A stretch of 64,000 nt of DNA from JAHRVQ01 sp963976815 (GTDB taxonomy: Bacteria > Pseudomonadota > Gammaproteobacteria > Pseudomonadales > Azotimanducaceae), in assembly GCA_963976815.1 (NCBI GenBank), contig CAXBLU010000003.1, positions 434,001-498,000 of the forward strand, written 5' to 3'. How positions within the stretch are numbered: position 1 is the first letter of the stretch; every line of letters starts with the position of its first letter. The notes under the pieces were generated by a model that saw only the letters and a program-made list of their open reading frames with translations, had not been told where the DNA came from and did not search any database. Shown piece after piece: positions 33,423 through 42,699 of this stretch. The translations under genes were made by a program, and so were the position numbers.

Positions 33423-34322
33423 TTGGACCACAGCATACAGAATTGGGACGACTTTCGAATCTTTCTTGCGGTCGCCAGGCACAATAGCCTTGATGCCGCT
33501 GCTGTAGGGCTTCATCAGGACGCCACTACCCTGGGTAGGCGAATCCGCCGGCTGGAAAAGGACATCGGTGCCACACTACTGGAGCGCTCTAGAAAAGGGC
33601 ATCTGTTAACCAGCGTCGGTGAATCCCTCTTTAATCAAGCGGAACAGATAGAACATCTGGTCGCCGAGGCTCAGGAAAAGATTGGCGGCGAAGCCCAACA
33701 GGTGACGGGCACCGTTCGCCTCAGCGTAACGGAAGCCTTTGGCAACGTTGTGATTGCGCCTGCCCTCGGCGGCTTCTTTCAGAACCAACCCGGCCTTAAT
33801 ATTGAACTGGTGGCGACAAGCGGGTTTCTGAGCGTATCCAAACGAGAAGCCGATCTAGCGGTTTTGTTAACCCGCCCGACCAGAGGCAGGCTCAAAATTC
33901 AAAAACTCAGCGACTATCAGCTGCAGCTTTATGCAACAGCCGAATACCTAGAAAAAAATGGCACGCCAACTTCCACCGATGAAATTCAAGATCACACCCT
34001 GATCGGTTACGTCGATGATCTAATCTACTCTCCCAGCCTGCGTTACTATGATGAAATTGGTTCTGGACTCTCTCCGAGTCTCACCAGTTCAAGTTTGCTC
34101 GCACAAAAACAATTAGCCTGTAGCGACTGTGGCATTGCCATGCTGCCCCGTTTTGTCGGCGAAGCTGAACATAAGTTGGTCAGTGTCTTGGCCCAGGAAG
34201 TGTGTATCACGCGAACCTTTTGGCTAGCGGTCCATGAGGACATTGCTGAGCACGCACGAATCAGGGCTGTGAAAGAGTTCCTCCTGGATCTAGTCGCAAC
34301 CTGTAACCTGGATCATCGTTAG
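33423..34322 (+). CDS. LysR-family transcriptional regulator
   Basis: The N-terminal winged helix-turn-helix (NWDDFRIFLAVARHNSLDAAA, then TLGRRIRRLEKDIGATLLER) is at about 6-62, followed by a periplasmic-binding-like effector domain. The 299-residue length is normal. The start is TTG 33423, preceded by AGGAC. It is divergent from mmsA and likely controls the valine genes and itself. The effector is not known, though a branched-chain acyl-CoA or acid intermediate is plausible. Confidence 0.92.
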   Translation: MDHSIQNWDDFRIFLAVARHNSLDAAAVGLHQDATTLGRRIRRLEKDIGATLLERSRKGHLLTSVGESLFNQAEQIEHLVAEAQEKIGGEAQQVTGTVRLSVTEAFGNVVIAPALGGFFQNQPGLNIELVATSGFLSVSKREADLAVLLTRPTRGRLKIQKLSDYQLQLYATAEYLEKNGTPTSTDEIQDHTLIGYVDDLIYSPSLRYYDEIGSGLSPSLTSSSLLAQKQLACSDCGIAMLPRFVGEAEHKLVSVLAQEVCITRTFWLAVHEDIAEHARIRAVKEFLLDLVATCNLDHR

Positions 34323-34387
34323 CCCTATTGGTAAACCCGCTATCCCTTTTGTAAGCTTGTCACCCAGACGTTCATCGGAGTCACGAT

Positions 34388-37093
34388 ATGTCCACTCAAT
34401 ATACAAACCCAACCAGCATTGACCTAAATGGCAAGACATACAGGATATACGGTTCAGAACATCTGGAATTCCCAACGGAGAGACTGCCTTACTCGCTAAA
34501 AATACTGCTGGAAAATCTACTGCGGCACGGCAAAGAAAATTTTGTGACCGACGATGATATCGAAGCACTGGCAAACTGGGATCCACTGGCGGAGCCCGAT
34601 AAAGAGATTGCCTTTGTACCTGCCCGGGTATTGCTTCAGGACTTTACCGGGGTGCCTGCAATCGTGGATCTGGCCACTATGCGAGATGCCATGGTGGCCC
34701 TCGGTGGAGATCCGAAAAAGATCAACCCCCTCAATCCCGTTGAACTGGTCATCGACCATTCAGTGATGGTTGATCACTTTGGCAACGACACCGCCCTTGA
34801 GGACAACACCGCCATCGAAATTCAGCGCAATATTGAGCGTTATCAATTTCTGCGCTGGGGCCAGGAGAGTTTTCAAAACTTTGCCGTTGTACCCCCCGGT
34901 ACCGGCATTGTGCATCAGGTAAACCTTGAGTATCTGGCCCGGGGCGTCTTCACCAAAGAAGTCGACGGTCAATTAGAAGCCTATCCCGATTCCCTCGTCG
35001 GCACGGACTCCCATACCACCATGATTAATGGGCTAGGGGTGTTGGGCTGGGGTGTCGGCGGTATCGAAGCGGAAGCTGCCATGCTTGGGCAACCGATTAC
35101 TATGTTAATTCCCCAGGTAGTTGGCATGCGTCTGGTTGGAAAACTTGCAGAAGGAGCCACGGCAACAGATCTGGTGCTTACGGTCACGCAAATTCTCCGC
35201 GCCCACGGCGTGGTCGGCAAGTTTGTCGAATTCTTCGGCGTTGGTATGCAGAACTTGTCCTTAGCGGACCGCGCCACCATCGCCAATATGGCACCGGAAT
35301 ATGGCGCCACCTGTGGCATCTTCCCCATTGACCAGGAAACCATTAACTATCTTCGGCTCACGGGTCGAGATGAAGAGACCTTGAGTCTCGTTGAAGCCTA
35401 TTGCAAGGCGACGGATCTGTGGCACAACCCAGACGTCGAAGCGAATTACACCGCCGTGCTCGAACTAGATCTCGGTAGTGTGGTGCCCTCCCTTGCCGGT
35501 CCAAAACGCCCCCAGGACCGCATCGCCTTAACCGACGCCAATACCAATTTTGATCAGGTGTTGAAGGACTTTAAAGATTTGAGTTTGATGCCAGCCAGCT
35601 CGGATTTTGACAATGAAGGGGGTGCGCCGGTTATCGATGCAGCAACGGGCGCGGTTCAGGTCTCTTATGGGGACCAGACCTTTGAATTGGAACATGGCGC
35701 TGTTGTGATCGCGGCCATTACAAGCTGCACTAATACCAGTAACCCGGCGGTGCTAATTGCTGCGGGGTTAATGGCCCGAAAAGCGAGGCAGCTTGGACTG
35801 GTGACCAAACCCTGGGTGAAAACCAGCCTTGCACCTGGCTCAAAAGTGGTCACGGATTACCTCAACGAAACTGGATTGATGGAGGACCTGGAAGGTTTAG
35901 GCTTTTATCTGGTGGGTTACGGTTGCACCACCTGTATTGGCAACTCCGGCCCACTGCCTGACGAAATCTCCAACGCGATTCGAAATGGCAACTTACTGGT
36001 GACCTCAGTGCTATCTGGAAACAGAAACTTCGAGGGGCGAATACACCAGGACGTTCGAGCAAACTATCTTGCTTCACCGCCTCTGGTTGTAGCCTATGCC
36101 CTGGCGGGCAATATGAATGTTGACCTGTACAAGGATCCACTAGGCCAGACCTCCGACGGAACAGACATTTTCTTAAAAGACATCTGGCCAGACGGCAAAG
36201 AAATTCAGGCGGCTATCACCAAAACTATTAACCCAGAAATGTTCAATCGTCGCTATGCGGATGTCTATACCGGCAACAAAACCTGGAACAACCTACCGGT
36301 GAAACAAGCTGACCTCTACGACTGGCCAGACTCAAGCTATATCCGTAAACCGACTTTCTTTGATGGCATGACCCACGAGATCCCCGAGGTAAAACCCATC
36401 ATTGATGCTCGTTGTCTGGTGAAGGTGGCCGATAGTGTGACAACGGACCATATTTCCCCTGCCGGGGCGATCGCCAAGGAAAGCCCTGCTGGCTACTATC
36501 TCGAGGACCGGCAAATTGCGCCCCAGGATTTTAACTCCTACGGATCTCGCCGCGGTAACCACGAGGTCATGATGCGCGGCACCTTTGCCAATGTGCGACT
36601 CAGAAACGAACTCGCTCCGGGTACAGAAGGCAGTTGGACTACCCACTTCCCAAGTAACGACGTGACCTCAATCTTCGATGCGGCCATGAGTTATGCAAAG
36701 GATTACACGCCGCTGATCGTGATTGCTGGGAAAGAATATGGCACAGGCTCTTCCCGGGACTGGGCTGCAAAAGGTACCGCGCTGCTTGGGGTTCGAACCG
36801 TCATCGCCCAGAGCTTTGAGCGTATTCATCGATCCAATCTTGTCGGCATGGGAATTTTGCCTCTGCAATTTAGCGACGGCGATTCTGCGGTCAGTCTAAT
36901 ACTAGACGGTTCAGAACACTATTCGATTCCCGCCGTCACGGTCGGCCAGCGGGAAGTCGGCGTTACCGTAAAACGGGCCAATGGTGAGAGCTTCACATTT
37001 AACGCCCGGATCCGAATCGATACGCCAAACGAGTTTGCCTACTACGAAAACGGCGGTATCTTGCACTACGTGCTGCGGCGTTTGGCGGGTTAG
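34388..37093 (+). CDS. acnA: Aconitate hydratase A
   Basis: Interconverts citrate and isocitrate in the TCA cycle. The 4Fe-4S ligands are in SCTNTSNPAV and GYGCTTCIGNSGPL; the active-site segments SLVGTDSHTTMINGLGVLGWG and GKEYGTGSSRDWAAKG are intact. The domain order and 901 residues fit the AcnA/IRP1 branch. GGAG lies seven bases before ATG 34388. It stands alone downstream of the LysR gene on the same strand. Confidence 0.97.
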   Translation: MSTQYTNPTSIDLNGKTYRIYGSEHLEFPTERLPYSLKILLENLLRHGKENFVTDDDIEALANWDPLAEPDKEIAFVPARVLLQDFTGVPAIVDLATMRDAMVALGGDPKKINPLNPVELVIDHSVMVDHFGNDTALEDNTAIEIQRNIERYQFLRWGQESFQNFAVVPPGTGIVHQVNLEYLARGVFTKEVDGQLEAYPDSLVGTDSHTTMINGLGVLGWGVGGIEAEAAMLGQPITMLIPQVVGMRLVGKLAEGATATDLVLTVTQILRAHGVVGKFVEFFGVGMQNLSLADRATIANMAPEYGATCGIFPIDQETINYLRLTGRDEETLSLVEAYCKATDLWHNPDVEANYTAVLELDLGSVVPSLAGPKRPQDRIALTDANTNFDQVLKDFKDLSLMPASSDFDNEGGAPVIDAATGAVQVSYGDQTFELEHGAVVIAAITSCTNTSNPAVLIAAGLMARKARQLGLVTKPWVKTSLAPGSKVVTDYLNETGLMEDLEGLGFYLVGYGCTTCIGNSGPLPDEISNAIRNGNLLVTSVLSGNRNFEGRIHQDVRANYLASPPLVVAYALAGNMNVDLYKDPLGQTSDGTDIFLKDIWPDGKEIQAAITKTINPEMFNRRYADVYTGNKTWNNLPVKQADLYDWPDSSYIRKPTFFDGMTHEIPEVKPIIDARCLVKVADSVTTDHISPAGAIAKESPAGYYLEDRQIAPQDFNSYGSRRGNHEVMMRGTFANVRLRNELAPGTEGSWTTHFPSNDVTSIFDAAMSYAKDYTPLIVIAGKEYGTGSSRDWAAKGTALLGVRTVIAQSFERIHRSNLVGMGILPLQFSDGDSAVSLILDGSEHYSIPAVTVGQREVGVTVKRANGESFTFNARIRIDTPNEFAYYENGGILHYVLRRLAG

Positions 37094-37160
37094 ATCAACA
37101 ATACTTCAGGATCAATGGGTAATCGGCAGGATGTCTGGCGTTTACCCGCAATCCCAGGCC

Positions 37161-38018
37161 TTATTCGTGCTTTTGCAACCATTCGTTAAATTTGGGTGCA
37201 CGCTTTTCCTTGAAGGCACTCACCCCAGCCGCGGCATCGGCATGATGATCCGAGATTGCCGTTTTTGACGCAATATCTTCACTGGCCTGTTCAAAACTGA
37301 GTTCCGCCGCTGCGTACACCGAACGTTTCATCAAACGCATGGCAACCTGGGGACCATTCGCCAGTTCCATGGCAAGTTCAGAGACTCTGGATTCCAACTC
37401 CGCCAGGGGCACAACTTCATTCACCAATCCGAGCCCCAGTGCTTCTTCAGCAGTGACAATCTTTTTCCGCATAACAAAGTCCATGGTCCGAGCCACACCC
37501 ATATGTTGAATCAAAAGGAAGTGTCCGCCTTCGTCTGGTAATAAACCAAACCGAAGTGTCGCGCTACCGAGTTTGGCCGTATCGGCGGCAATCTTAAAAT
37601 CGCAGGCCAGGGCTAAAGAGAGACCTGTCTGAACTGCCACACCGTTGATGGCCGCAATACAGAGCTTGTCGATTTTTCGTATGGTCAGATTCAGCGCCTG
37701 GGATATGTGCCGCAATGCGTCGTAGGTGCCGACGGGGTTATCGTGGCCCGGCGGAATATTGGGCAGTAGCGATTGCTCGCTATCGGGCTTGCTTGAGTAT
37801 GCTTTGAGATCATCGCCAGCACAGAAGCCACGGCCCTCGCCGATAAACACAATCACCCGCACCCGATTATCCATCTGTGCCTGGGTGAGCATTTCTATCA
37901 AGTCGCGCTTTTTTGCGACGTTCATACCATTCAACTTTTCTGGTTCATTAAACCGAAACCAGGCAATGCCTGGTTTCTCCAAAGTCACGTCGAAACCCGT
38001 AAATTGTCCCGTTTCCAT
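37161..38018 (-). CDS. Enoyl-CoA hydratase/isomerase family protein
   Basis: A second crotonase, 285 residues from ATG 38018, which is preceded by a strong GGGGGAGG eight bases upstream; longer frames to 38087 lack such a site. The oxyanion segment is GRGFCAGDDLKAY. The usual GGG of the second motif is replaced (GVAVQTGLSLALACDF), and the hydratase Glu position reads SATLRFGLLPDEGG, so it may not be a simple hydratase; PaaB/PaaG-like isomerases or hydrolases are possible. It converges on acnA and stands alone. Confidence 0.82.
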   Translation of the reverse strand: METGQFTGFDVTLEKPGIAWFRFNEPEKLNGMNVAKKRDLIEMLTQAQMDNRVRVIVFIGEGRGFCAGDDLKAYSSKPDSEQSLLPNIPPGHDNPVGTYDALRHISQALNLTIRKIDKLCIAAINGVAVQTGLSLALACDFKIAADTAKLGSATLRFGLLPDEGGHFLLIQHMGVARTMDFVMRKKIVTAEEALGLGLVNEVVPLAELESRVSELAMELANGPQVAMRLMKRSVYAAAELSFEQASEDIASKTAISDHHADAAAGVSAFKEKRAPKFNEWLQKHE

Positions 38019-38173
38019 CTGCTTGCCTCCCCCTACATGAATCAGCATTGTTATGTTCTCAGAGCCGCTTGTCGAGCAGACAGACAACCCAGTTGAGCTG
38101 ATGAAGACGGTTACCCGGCATCATTCGTCTATATCTTCTACAAACGAGATGCTAAAGCTGAACTGCCTCGAAG

Positions 38174-38713
38174 TTAACGAACAACATACCCTCGTCCCTC
38201 CAGGCAAGCGCTAAAAGCGCGGCGATAACTAGCACCTCTCGCTGCAATTTCCGAGTGATCCTGGGCAATTGATTCTGCTTTCTCCTGCGCCTCTGACTCT
38301 GCATCGTTACGGCCACTTTGTTCAATGGTTGCACCTATCATCGTGCCGGCAGCGGCACCAATCAACGCGCCGCCCGTTTTGTTGGAGCCGTGTCGACCTC
38401 GATCATTGGAGCCAATCGCAGCACCAGCGATGGCACCAATAACGGTTCCCACCAGGGTGGCACCCTGTTTTTGATTTTTACCAATAGGAACTCTGACAAC
38501 TTCACCTTCAGGCAATTTATCCTGCATCGGATCGTAACCCGTCTCCTTGCTGGCCCACACATAACATTCGTATCGATCAAGTTTCGTCTGTTCCGTGGTT
38601 TGTCCGTTCGCCGGGTATACGTATAGATCTCCAGATGCGGCTAACGCCGGGGTAGCAACAATGAGAATTGGCGCGACTAACATAGTACTCAAGAATTTCG
38701 AGATCCTGTTCAT
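38174..38713 (-). CDS. Exported glycine-zipper protein
   Basis: A 179-residue protein with a signal peptide (FLSTMLVAPILIVATPALA). The middle (about 83-130) is a glycine-zipper segment with VGTVIGAIAGAAIGS and GGALIGAAAGTMIGA, as in outer-membrane or periplasmic 2TM zipper proteins. The flanking parts (LYVYPANGQT.., DRYECYVWA.., then YRRAFSACLEGRGYVVR) match the C-terminal module of the next gene upstream, so the zipper looks inserted into that module. Its start overlaps that gene by four bases. The function is unknown; surface or cell-envelope structure is inferred. Confidence 0.82.
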   Translation of the reverse strand: MNRISKFLSTMLVAPILIVATPALAASGDLYVYPANGQTTEQTKLDRYECYVWASKETGYDPMQDKLPEGEVVRVPIGKNQKQGATLVGTVIGAIAGAAIGSNDRGRHGSNKTGGALIGAAAGTMIGATIEQSGRNDAESEAQEKAESIAQDHSEIAARGASYRRAFSACLEGRGYVVR

Positions 38714-39330
38714 TTAACGGTATACCCCCGACCTTCTAAACACGCGGACATTGCGCGCTGGTAATCCGGCGCCAGACTGAGAGATTGATTCGAGGCACTT
38801 GGATCGAAGCCGGTCTGATTTCGTGCCCATTGATGACACTCGTATCGATCCTGGTCACGTTCTTCCTCGGTCTGATTATTTCGAGGGTAGACAAAAAGTT
38901 CTGCGGCGCTAGCGACTTCCGTACCGTTAGCCAGGGCCTGATCGGCATCTTTAGGTTTCTCGACGACCACATAGTCGCGACGTCGATCATCCCACAGGTA
39001 ATAGGCAGTATTGACGTGGAAATATCGACGTGTGCCAATACCAAAACTCACATACCCGGCCGGTAGGGAACGGACTCTTGCACCCAGTGGGGCACCTACC
39101 ACAACATAACCACGGGATTGAGGACTATAGTAGACCCCCTGATGATAGAAATAGGGCTTCTTGCCAACGGTGACACGCAGGTGCCCCCGGGGCAGCTGAT
39201 CGATGTGATGCCCAGGACGCTTAAACTTGCCTGAGCCACGCTGCTCCGCAAGTGCGCTTGTGCTGATAAAAGAAAGTGCGACCGCCGCTAGACAGGCTAG
39301 CAAACTTAAGCGCCGTAGGTAGTGAATCAT
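38710..39330 (-). CDS. Exported DUF6515-type protein
   Basis: A 206-residue protein with a signal peptide (LSLLACLAAVALSFISTSALA). The middle has two repeats of the type KKPYFYHQGVYYSP and GTRRYFHVNTAYYLWDD, typical of DUF6515. The C-terminus (LFVYPRNNQTEEERDQDRYECHQWA to MSACLEGRGYTVK) is a cysteine-containing module shared with the downstream gene. It is probably periplasmic or surface attached. The pair forms a two-gene operon. Confidence 0.82.
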   Translation of the reverse strand: MIHYLRRLSLLACLAAVALSFISTSALAEQRGSGKFKRPGHHIDQLPRGHLRVTVGKKPYFYHQGVYYSPQSRGYVVVGAPLGARVRSLPAGYVSFGIGTRRYFHVNTAYYLWDDRRRDYVVVEKPKDADQALANGTEVASAAELFVYPRNNQTEEERDQDRYECHQWARNQTGFDPSASNQSLSLAPDYQRAMSACLEGRGYTVK

Positions 39331-39529
39331 TGCAAACTACTCCTTGGTACATGATCGACATGATCAGTTCGGATATTGATACGGCACTTGGCACTCAATC
39401 CGGCGCGCTTTGCTGAACACCACCTGAACAACCTTTCCCTCAGACAGGTAATTTGCTTCCAAAGGCGTGTCCCTGCCTGGACTCGAGTAGTGAACCCGAT
39501 CTGATATGGATTGAGGATAAGCTGGGTAC

Positions 39530-39769
39530 ATGAGCGCCAAAATTCAGCATCCTGGCAAGCTGAGGCGCACCGGCAGGTTACGTAAAATAGGTATCGCGCT
39601 GACGACACTAATTGCATTTCAAGTGGTGAGCGCCTGGTTTTTATATTACTTAGCGAACGAAGAAGTCCGCCAGTGGATTGTTAATTTCCACCTGGCCTCT
39701 GGTAGCAGTATTCCGCTACTTATCGTTTTGCACCTCATATTTGGAAAGCGAACTACTGCAGCAACGTAA
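39530..39769 (+). CDS. Small two-span membrane protein
   Basis: A 79-residue basic protein with hydrophobic segments at about 20-43 and 57-70, the second with His (LLIVLHLIFG), vaguely like fragments of cytochrome b561 or DUF4405 proteins. GGATAAG lies about nine bases before ATG 39530. I do not recognise it further. A competing minus-strand frame in the same region is judged spurious. Confidence 0.5.
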   Translation: MSAKIQHPGKLRRTGRLRKIGIALTTLIAFQVVSAWFLYYLANEEVRQWIVNFHLASGSSIPLLIVLHLIFGKRTTAAT

Positions 39770-39846
39770 GCTGATTGCTTCTCTCAACCCTCAGCGCACA
39801 GGAGAGAATTGCTCGCTGAACTCTTCAGTGAAATAGCCACCGGTAA

Positions 39847-40938
39847 TCACGGATCTGCCCTTAGTTCCGCGAGCTTAACGTTAACACCCAGCACTACACG
39901 ATCTTGTTTATCACGAACCTGTAACAACAGCTGGCGTTTTGACCAATCGATATCAATCACGCCGAAGTTAGCATCGTAGAAGGGATCATCAAGCCGATGC
40001 TCTCCTGGCTCAATGACAATATCGCTGGTGATATCTGATAGTGGCAAATTCAAGGAAGAGGAGGTCACCTCCCATAATGGATAAGGGACGCCTTCGGTTT
40101 GTTTGTAAATAGCTGCCGCATGCCTATCCCCACTAATCAGCACCACGCCGTTTGGTTTAACACGGGTCAGCAGGTCATAAAATCGTTGTCGCTCATCGGG
40201 CATCAAGTGCCAGGCTTCCCAGTTGTGTCCGGTGGCAATCATCTGAATTGAGGTCGCGATGATTCGAAGGTCCGCAGGTTTGGACAATTCGGCCTCCAGC
40301 CAACGCCACTGAGCTGCGCCCAACATTTCATTGTCACCCATGCCCTGAATGTACCTGCCACTTGCCAGGGCTTGCTCGGGACGAGTCAGTGTTGATCTAA
40401 AGTAGCGGGTGTCCAATACAATAAACTGGACTCTGCGCTCGGCTGGGCCAACGGTTCTAGAATAGTAAACACCTTCTCTATTCGCCCTGGGATCATCAGG
40501 CTTCACATCCCAGGCGTAATTGTAAAGCTGTTGCGAAAATGCTTTTCGTGGCCAGTCACCACCGCCATCGTTCACGCCGTAATCATGGTCATCCCAGGTC
40601 ACAAGCAATGGCATGGTTTGTCGAAGTCGTTGAAACGGTTTTGACTGAGCGAACAAACCATACGCATCACGCAGACTTTGCAGCTCGGGGTCATCGCTTT
40701 CATCCACGGCATACACATTATCGCCGATCAACATGAACACATCTCCCCTGGTATTAGCGGCCACATCAAAGATCGATTGGTCCAAATCAGGCTTAGAACA
40801 AGACCCAAATACCACCCGATCGATCGACTGTTGATCTAGTAGGGGTACCGATGGCATGGGTATGGCGGGCGAAAAACCTTGACCGGAAGCGGCACCGCCT
40901 AGCAGCAGGAGAATGAGTAGTGACAAAACTGGTTTCAT
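39847..40938 (-). CDS. PhoD-like alkaline phosphatase, exported
   Basis: A 363-residue metallophosphoesterase with a signal peptide (SLLILLLLGGAASG). Metal-ligand motifs are GSCSKPD, LIGDNVYAVD, TWDDHDYGVND and LISGDRHAAA, the PhoD-like set. It lacks the Tat twin-arginine motif seen in Bacillus PhoD, so export through Sec is likely. It probably releases phosphate from mono- or diesters outside the cytoplasm. It stands alone, after a 163-base spacer that holds an inverted repeat. Confidence 0.88.
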   Translation of the reverse strand: MKPVLSLLILLLLGGAASGQGFSPAIPMPSVPLLDQQSIDRVVFGSCSKPDLDQSIFDVAANTRGDVFMLIGDNVYAVDESDDPELQSLRDAYGLFAQSKPFQRLRQTMPLLVTWDDHDYGVNDGGGDWPRKAFSQQLYNYAWDVKPDDPRANREGVYYSRTVGPAERRVQFIVLDTRYFRSTLTRPEQALASGRYIQGMGDNEMLGAAQWRWLEAELSKPADLRIIATSIQMIATGHNWEAWHLMPDERQRFYDLLTRVKPNGVVLISGDRHAAAIYKQTEGVPYPLWEVTSSSLNLPLSDITSDIVIEPGEHRLDDPFYDANFGVIDIDWSKRQLLLQVRDKQDRVVLGVNVKLAELRADP

Positions 40939-41038
40939 TGGAATCCCTCGAGCGACAGTATCACCAGCTTAGCAGTATTGAATATGACAAAGATTAAGAG
41001 CTATCACCCAAACGAAGAATTAAAGATAAATTTATTCG

Positions 41039-41068
41039 CCTCAATACACTAAAAATAATGTATTGAGG
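41039..41068. terminator. Inverted repeat between the SnoaL-like and PhoD-like genes
   Basis: Perfect 10-bp arms CCTCAATACA / TGTATTGAGG around an A-rich loop of ten bases. It lies 34 bases past the stop of the SnoaL-like gene on the minus strand, so it is likely a terminator, though no T-run follows. An operator role for the phosphatase gene is also possible. Confidence 0.5.
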
Positions 41069-41101
41069 TTTGTTGCCACCACGTCACTCATGACGCCGCC
41101 A

Positions 41102-41482
41102 TCACATCAAGTACAGATACTCTTCCTGCACAATCTTTTCATTGGCCACGGTATAAAGCCCCGCTTCAACCATTTGCATTTTCTCACCGCCGTTCGGGGT
41201 CATTTCCATCGTGAACTGAACAATAAACTGATCGTCTCTGTGACCGATAAAAGGCCCAACGGCGACGACACTATGTACCGTGTTGTTATCGAACCACCAG
41301 TTGTGTTTACCCCGAATCGCTTCAATCCCTTCGATTTTGGCGGGCATATCCTCACTGTCTCCACCACCCTCGATGCTGATGATATTCTCTGAGTAGAATT
41401 TTGTGACAAATGCACTTTCAGCCTCCTGGCCCTCACCCGCCGCTTTTACCAATGCTGTACCGATTTCTAGAACGCCCATCAT
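41102..41482 (-). CDS. SnoaL-like / NTF2-fold protein
   Basis: A 126-residue protein with the cone-shaped NTF2-like plan: an N-terminal helix, the SIEGGG and GIEAIRGKHNWWFDNN segments, then strands with QFIVQFTMEMTPNGG and QMVEAGLYTVANEKIVQEEYLY. Such proteins are small enzymes or ligand binders; the substrate is unknown here. It stands alone. Confidence 0.75.
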   Translation of the reverse strand: MMGVLEIGTALVKAAGEGQEAESAFVTKFYSENIISIEGGGDSEDMPAKIEGIEAIRGKHNWWFDNNTVHSVVAVGPFIGHRDDQFIVQFTMEMTPNGGEKMQMVEAGLYTVANEKIVQEEYLYLM

Positions 41483-41614
41483 CTAACTCCGTTATTCGTG
41501 AATGTTTGCTGAGTCTATCAGCGGTCTCCTGACAGCGTGTTGTCAGTACAGATTCAGAAACGGTGAATCTATGTCACAATGTTGACTCTGAAAAAACAAT
41601 AAGGGAAGTCGAAT

Positions 41615-42010
41615 ATGGGCAAAACCATCACCAGAATTATCGCCGCCATCCCCGGCTTACCCATGCTGCTGATCGGCATCGGGTTAATATTCCAGCCTGA
41701 ACAGGCCGTTGGTAGTTTGAATATGCCATTGCTGGATGGGCTCGCCCTCAGCACTCAACTCGGCGACATGACGGCATTTTTCCTCTGTACCGCGGCTTTT
41801 ATTTTTATGGGCGCCTATCACGCGGCGCCTCGCTGGCTGCTCGCAGGCGCTGCACTGTTATTGGTAACAGCATTTGCTAGAACAATTGCCTGGCAGGTTC
41901 ATGGGGCAGGGTTTGCGACGGAGGCCATTGCTGTTGAGCTGATTTCAACGGTGTGGCTCGTGATTTGCTCTTTAATTTTAAGCAGATCGGAACCCATTCA
42001 AACCTCCTAG
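41615..42010 (+). CDS. DUF4345-like integral membrane protein
   Basis: A 131-residue protein with four hydrophobic segments (about 9-27, 49-69, 73-93 and 104-122) and little else; the QLGDMTAFFLCTAAFIF region resembles DUF4345 proteins. The function is unknown. AAGGGAAG lies about ten bases before the ATG. It converges on ung, with four bases between the stop codons. Confidence 0.72.
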   Translation: MGKTITRIIAAIPGLPMLLIGIGLIFQPEQAVGSLNMPLLDGLALSTQLGDMTAFFLCTAAFIFMGAYHAAPRWLLAGAALLLVTAFARTIAWQVHGAGFATEAIAVELISTVWLVICSLILSRSEPIQTS

Positions 42011-42014
42011 AGCC

Positions 42015-42695
42015 TCAGAGGTCTAGCCAATCTATCGGTTTTTGCCCATGTTCAATAAGGTATTGGTTGCAGGCGCTAAAGTGCTTGCAGCCTAAAAAAC
42101 CACGATGGGCAGATAGGGGGGATGGATGAGGTGCTTTTAGGATCAAATGCTGGGCAGGATTAATCACCTGGCCCTTCTTCTGGGCATAGCTACCCCAGAG
42201 CATAAAAACAATATGTTCCCGCTCATCAGCTAATACCTTGATCACCTGATCGGTAAACTGCTCCCAGCCTTTACGTTGGTGGGACGCTGCTTGATGAGCC
42301 TCAACGGTCAACACACTGTTTAACAGCAGCACACCCTGCTTCGCCCAGGGCAATAAATTACCCGTTGTGGGACGCTGGGGAGCCGACAAATCACTTTCGA
42401 TTTCTTTATAGATGTTTTGTAGCGACGGCGGCGGTTTGACCCCTTCTGGAACTGAAAAGCTCAAGCCGTGGGCCTGACCTGGACCGTGGTAAGGATCCTG
42501 ACCCAGGATCACAACCTTGACCTGATCCAGGGGCGTGGTATTTAAGGCACTAAAAATATCGCTACCCTTCGGGTAGATTGTCTTGCCCGCCGCCTTCTCC
42601 ACCTGTAGAAACGCCCGCAGTTCCTGCATATAAGGTGCTGCAAACTCTGAATGAAGAAGACGCAGCCAACTTTCATCCAGTTGAATGTCGGCCAT
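42015..42695 (-). CDS. ung: Uracil-DNA glycosylase
   Basis: Removes uracil from DNA for base-excision repair. GQDPYHGPGQAHGLSFSVP contains the catalytic Asp and water-activating region, LLLNSVLTVE the uracil-specificity Asn, and HPSPLSAHRGFLGCKHF the catalytic His and minor-groove loop. I choose ATG 42695, four bases after the lysS stop, with AAGG upstream inside lysS; this gives 226 residues, normal for family 1. It is translationally linked to lysS. Confidence 0.96.
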   Translation of the reverse strand: MADIQLDESWLRLLHSEFAAPYMQELRAFLQVEKAAGKTIYPKGSDIFSALNTTPLDQVKVVILGQDPYHGPGQAHGLSFSVPEGVKPPPSLQNIYKEIESDLSAPQRPTTGNLLPWAKQGVLLLNSVLTVEAHQAASHQRKGWEQFTDQVIKVLADEREHIVFMLWGSYAQKKGQVINPAQHLILKAPHPSPLSAHRGFLGCKHFSACNQYLIEHGQKPIDWLDL

Positions 42696-42699
42696 TGGC

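Noticed and set aside
39327..39617. Minus-strand 96-residue frame in the spacer upstream of the DUF6515 gene
   Set aside because: It ends inside the signal-peptide start of that gene, has odd Cys/Arg-rich composition and competes with a better plus-strand gene.
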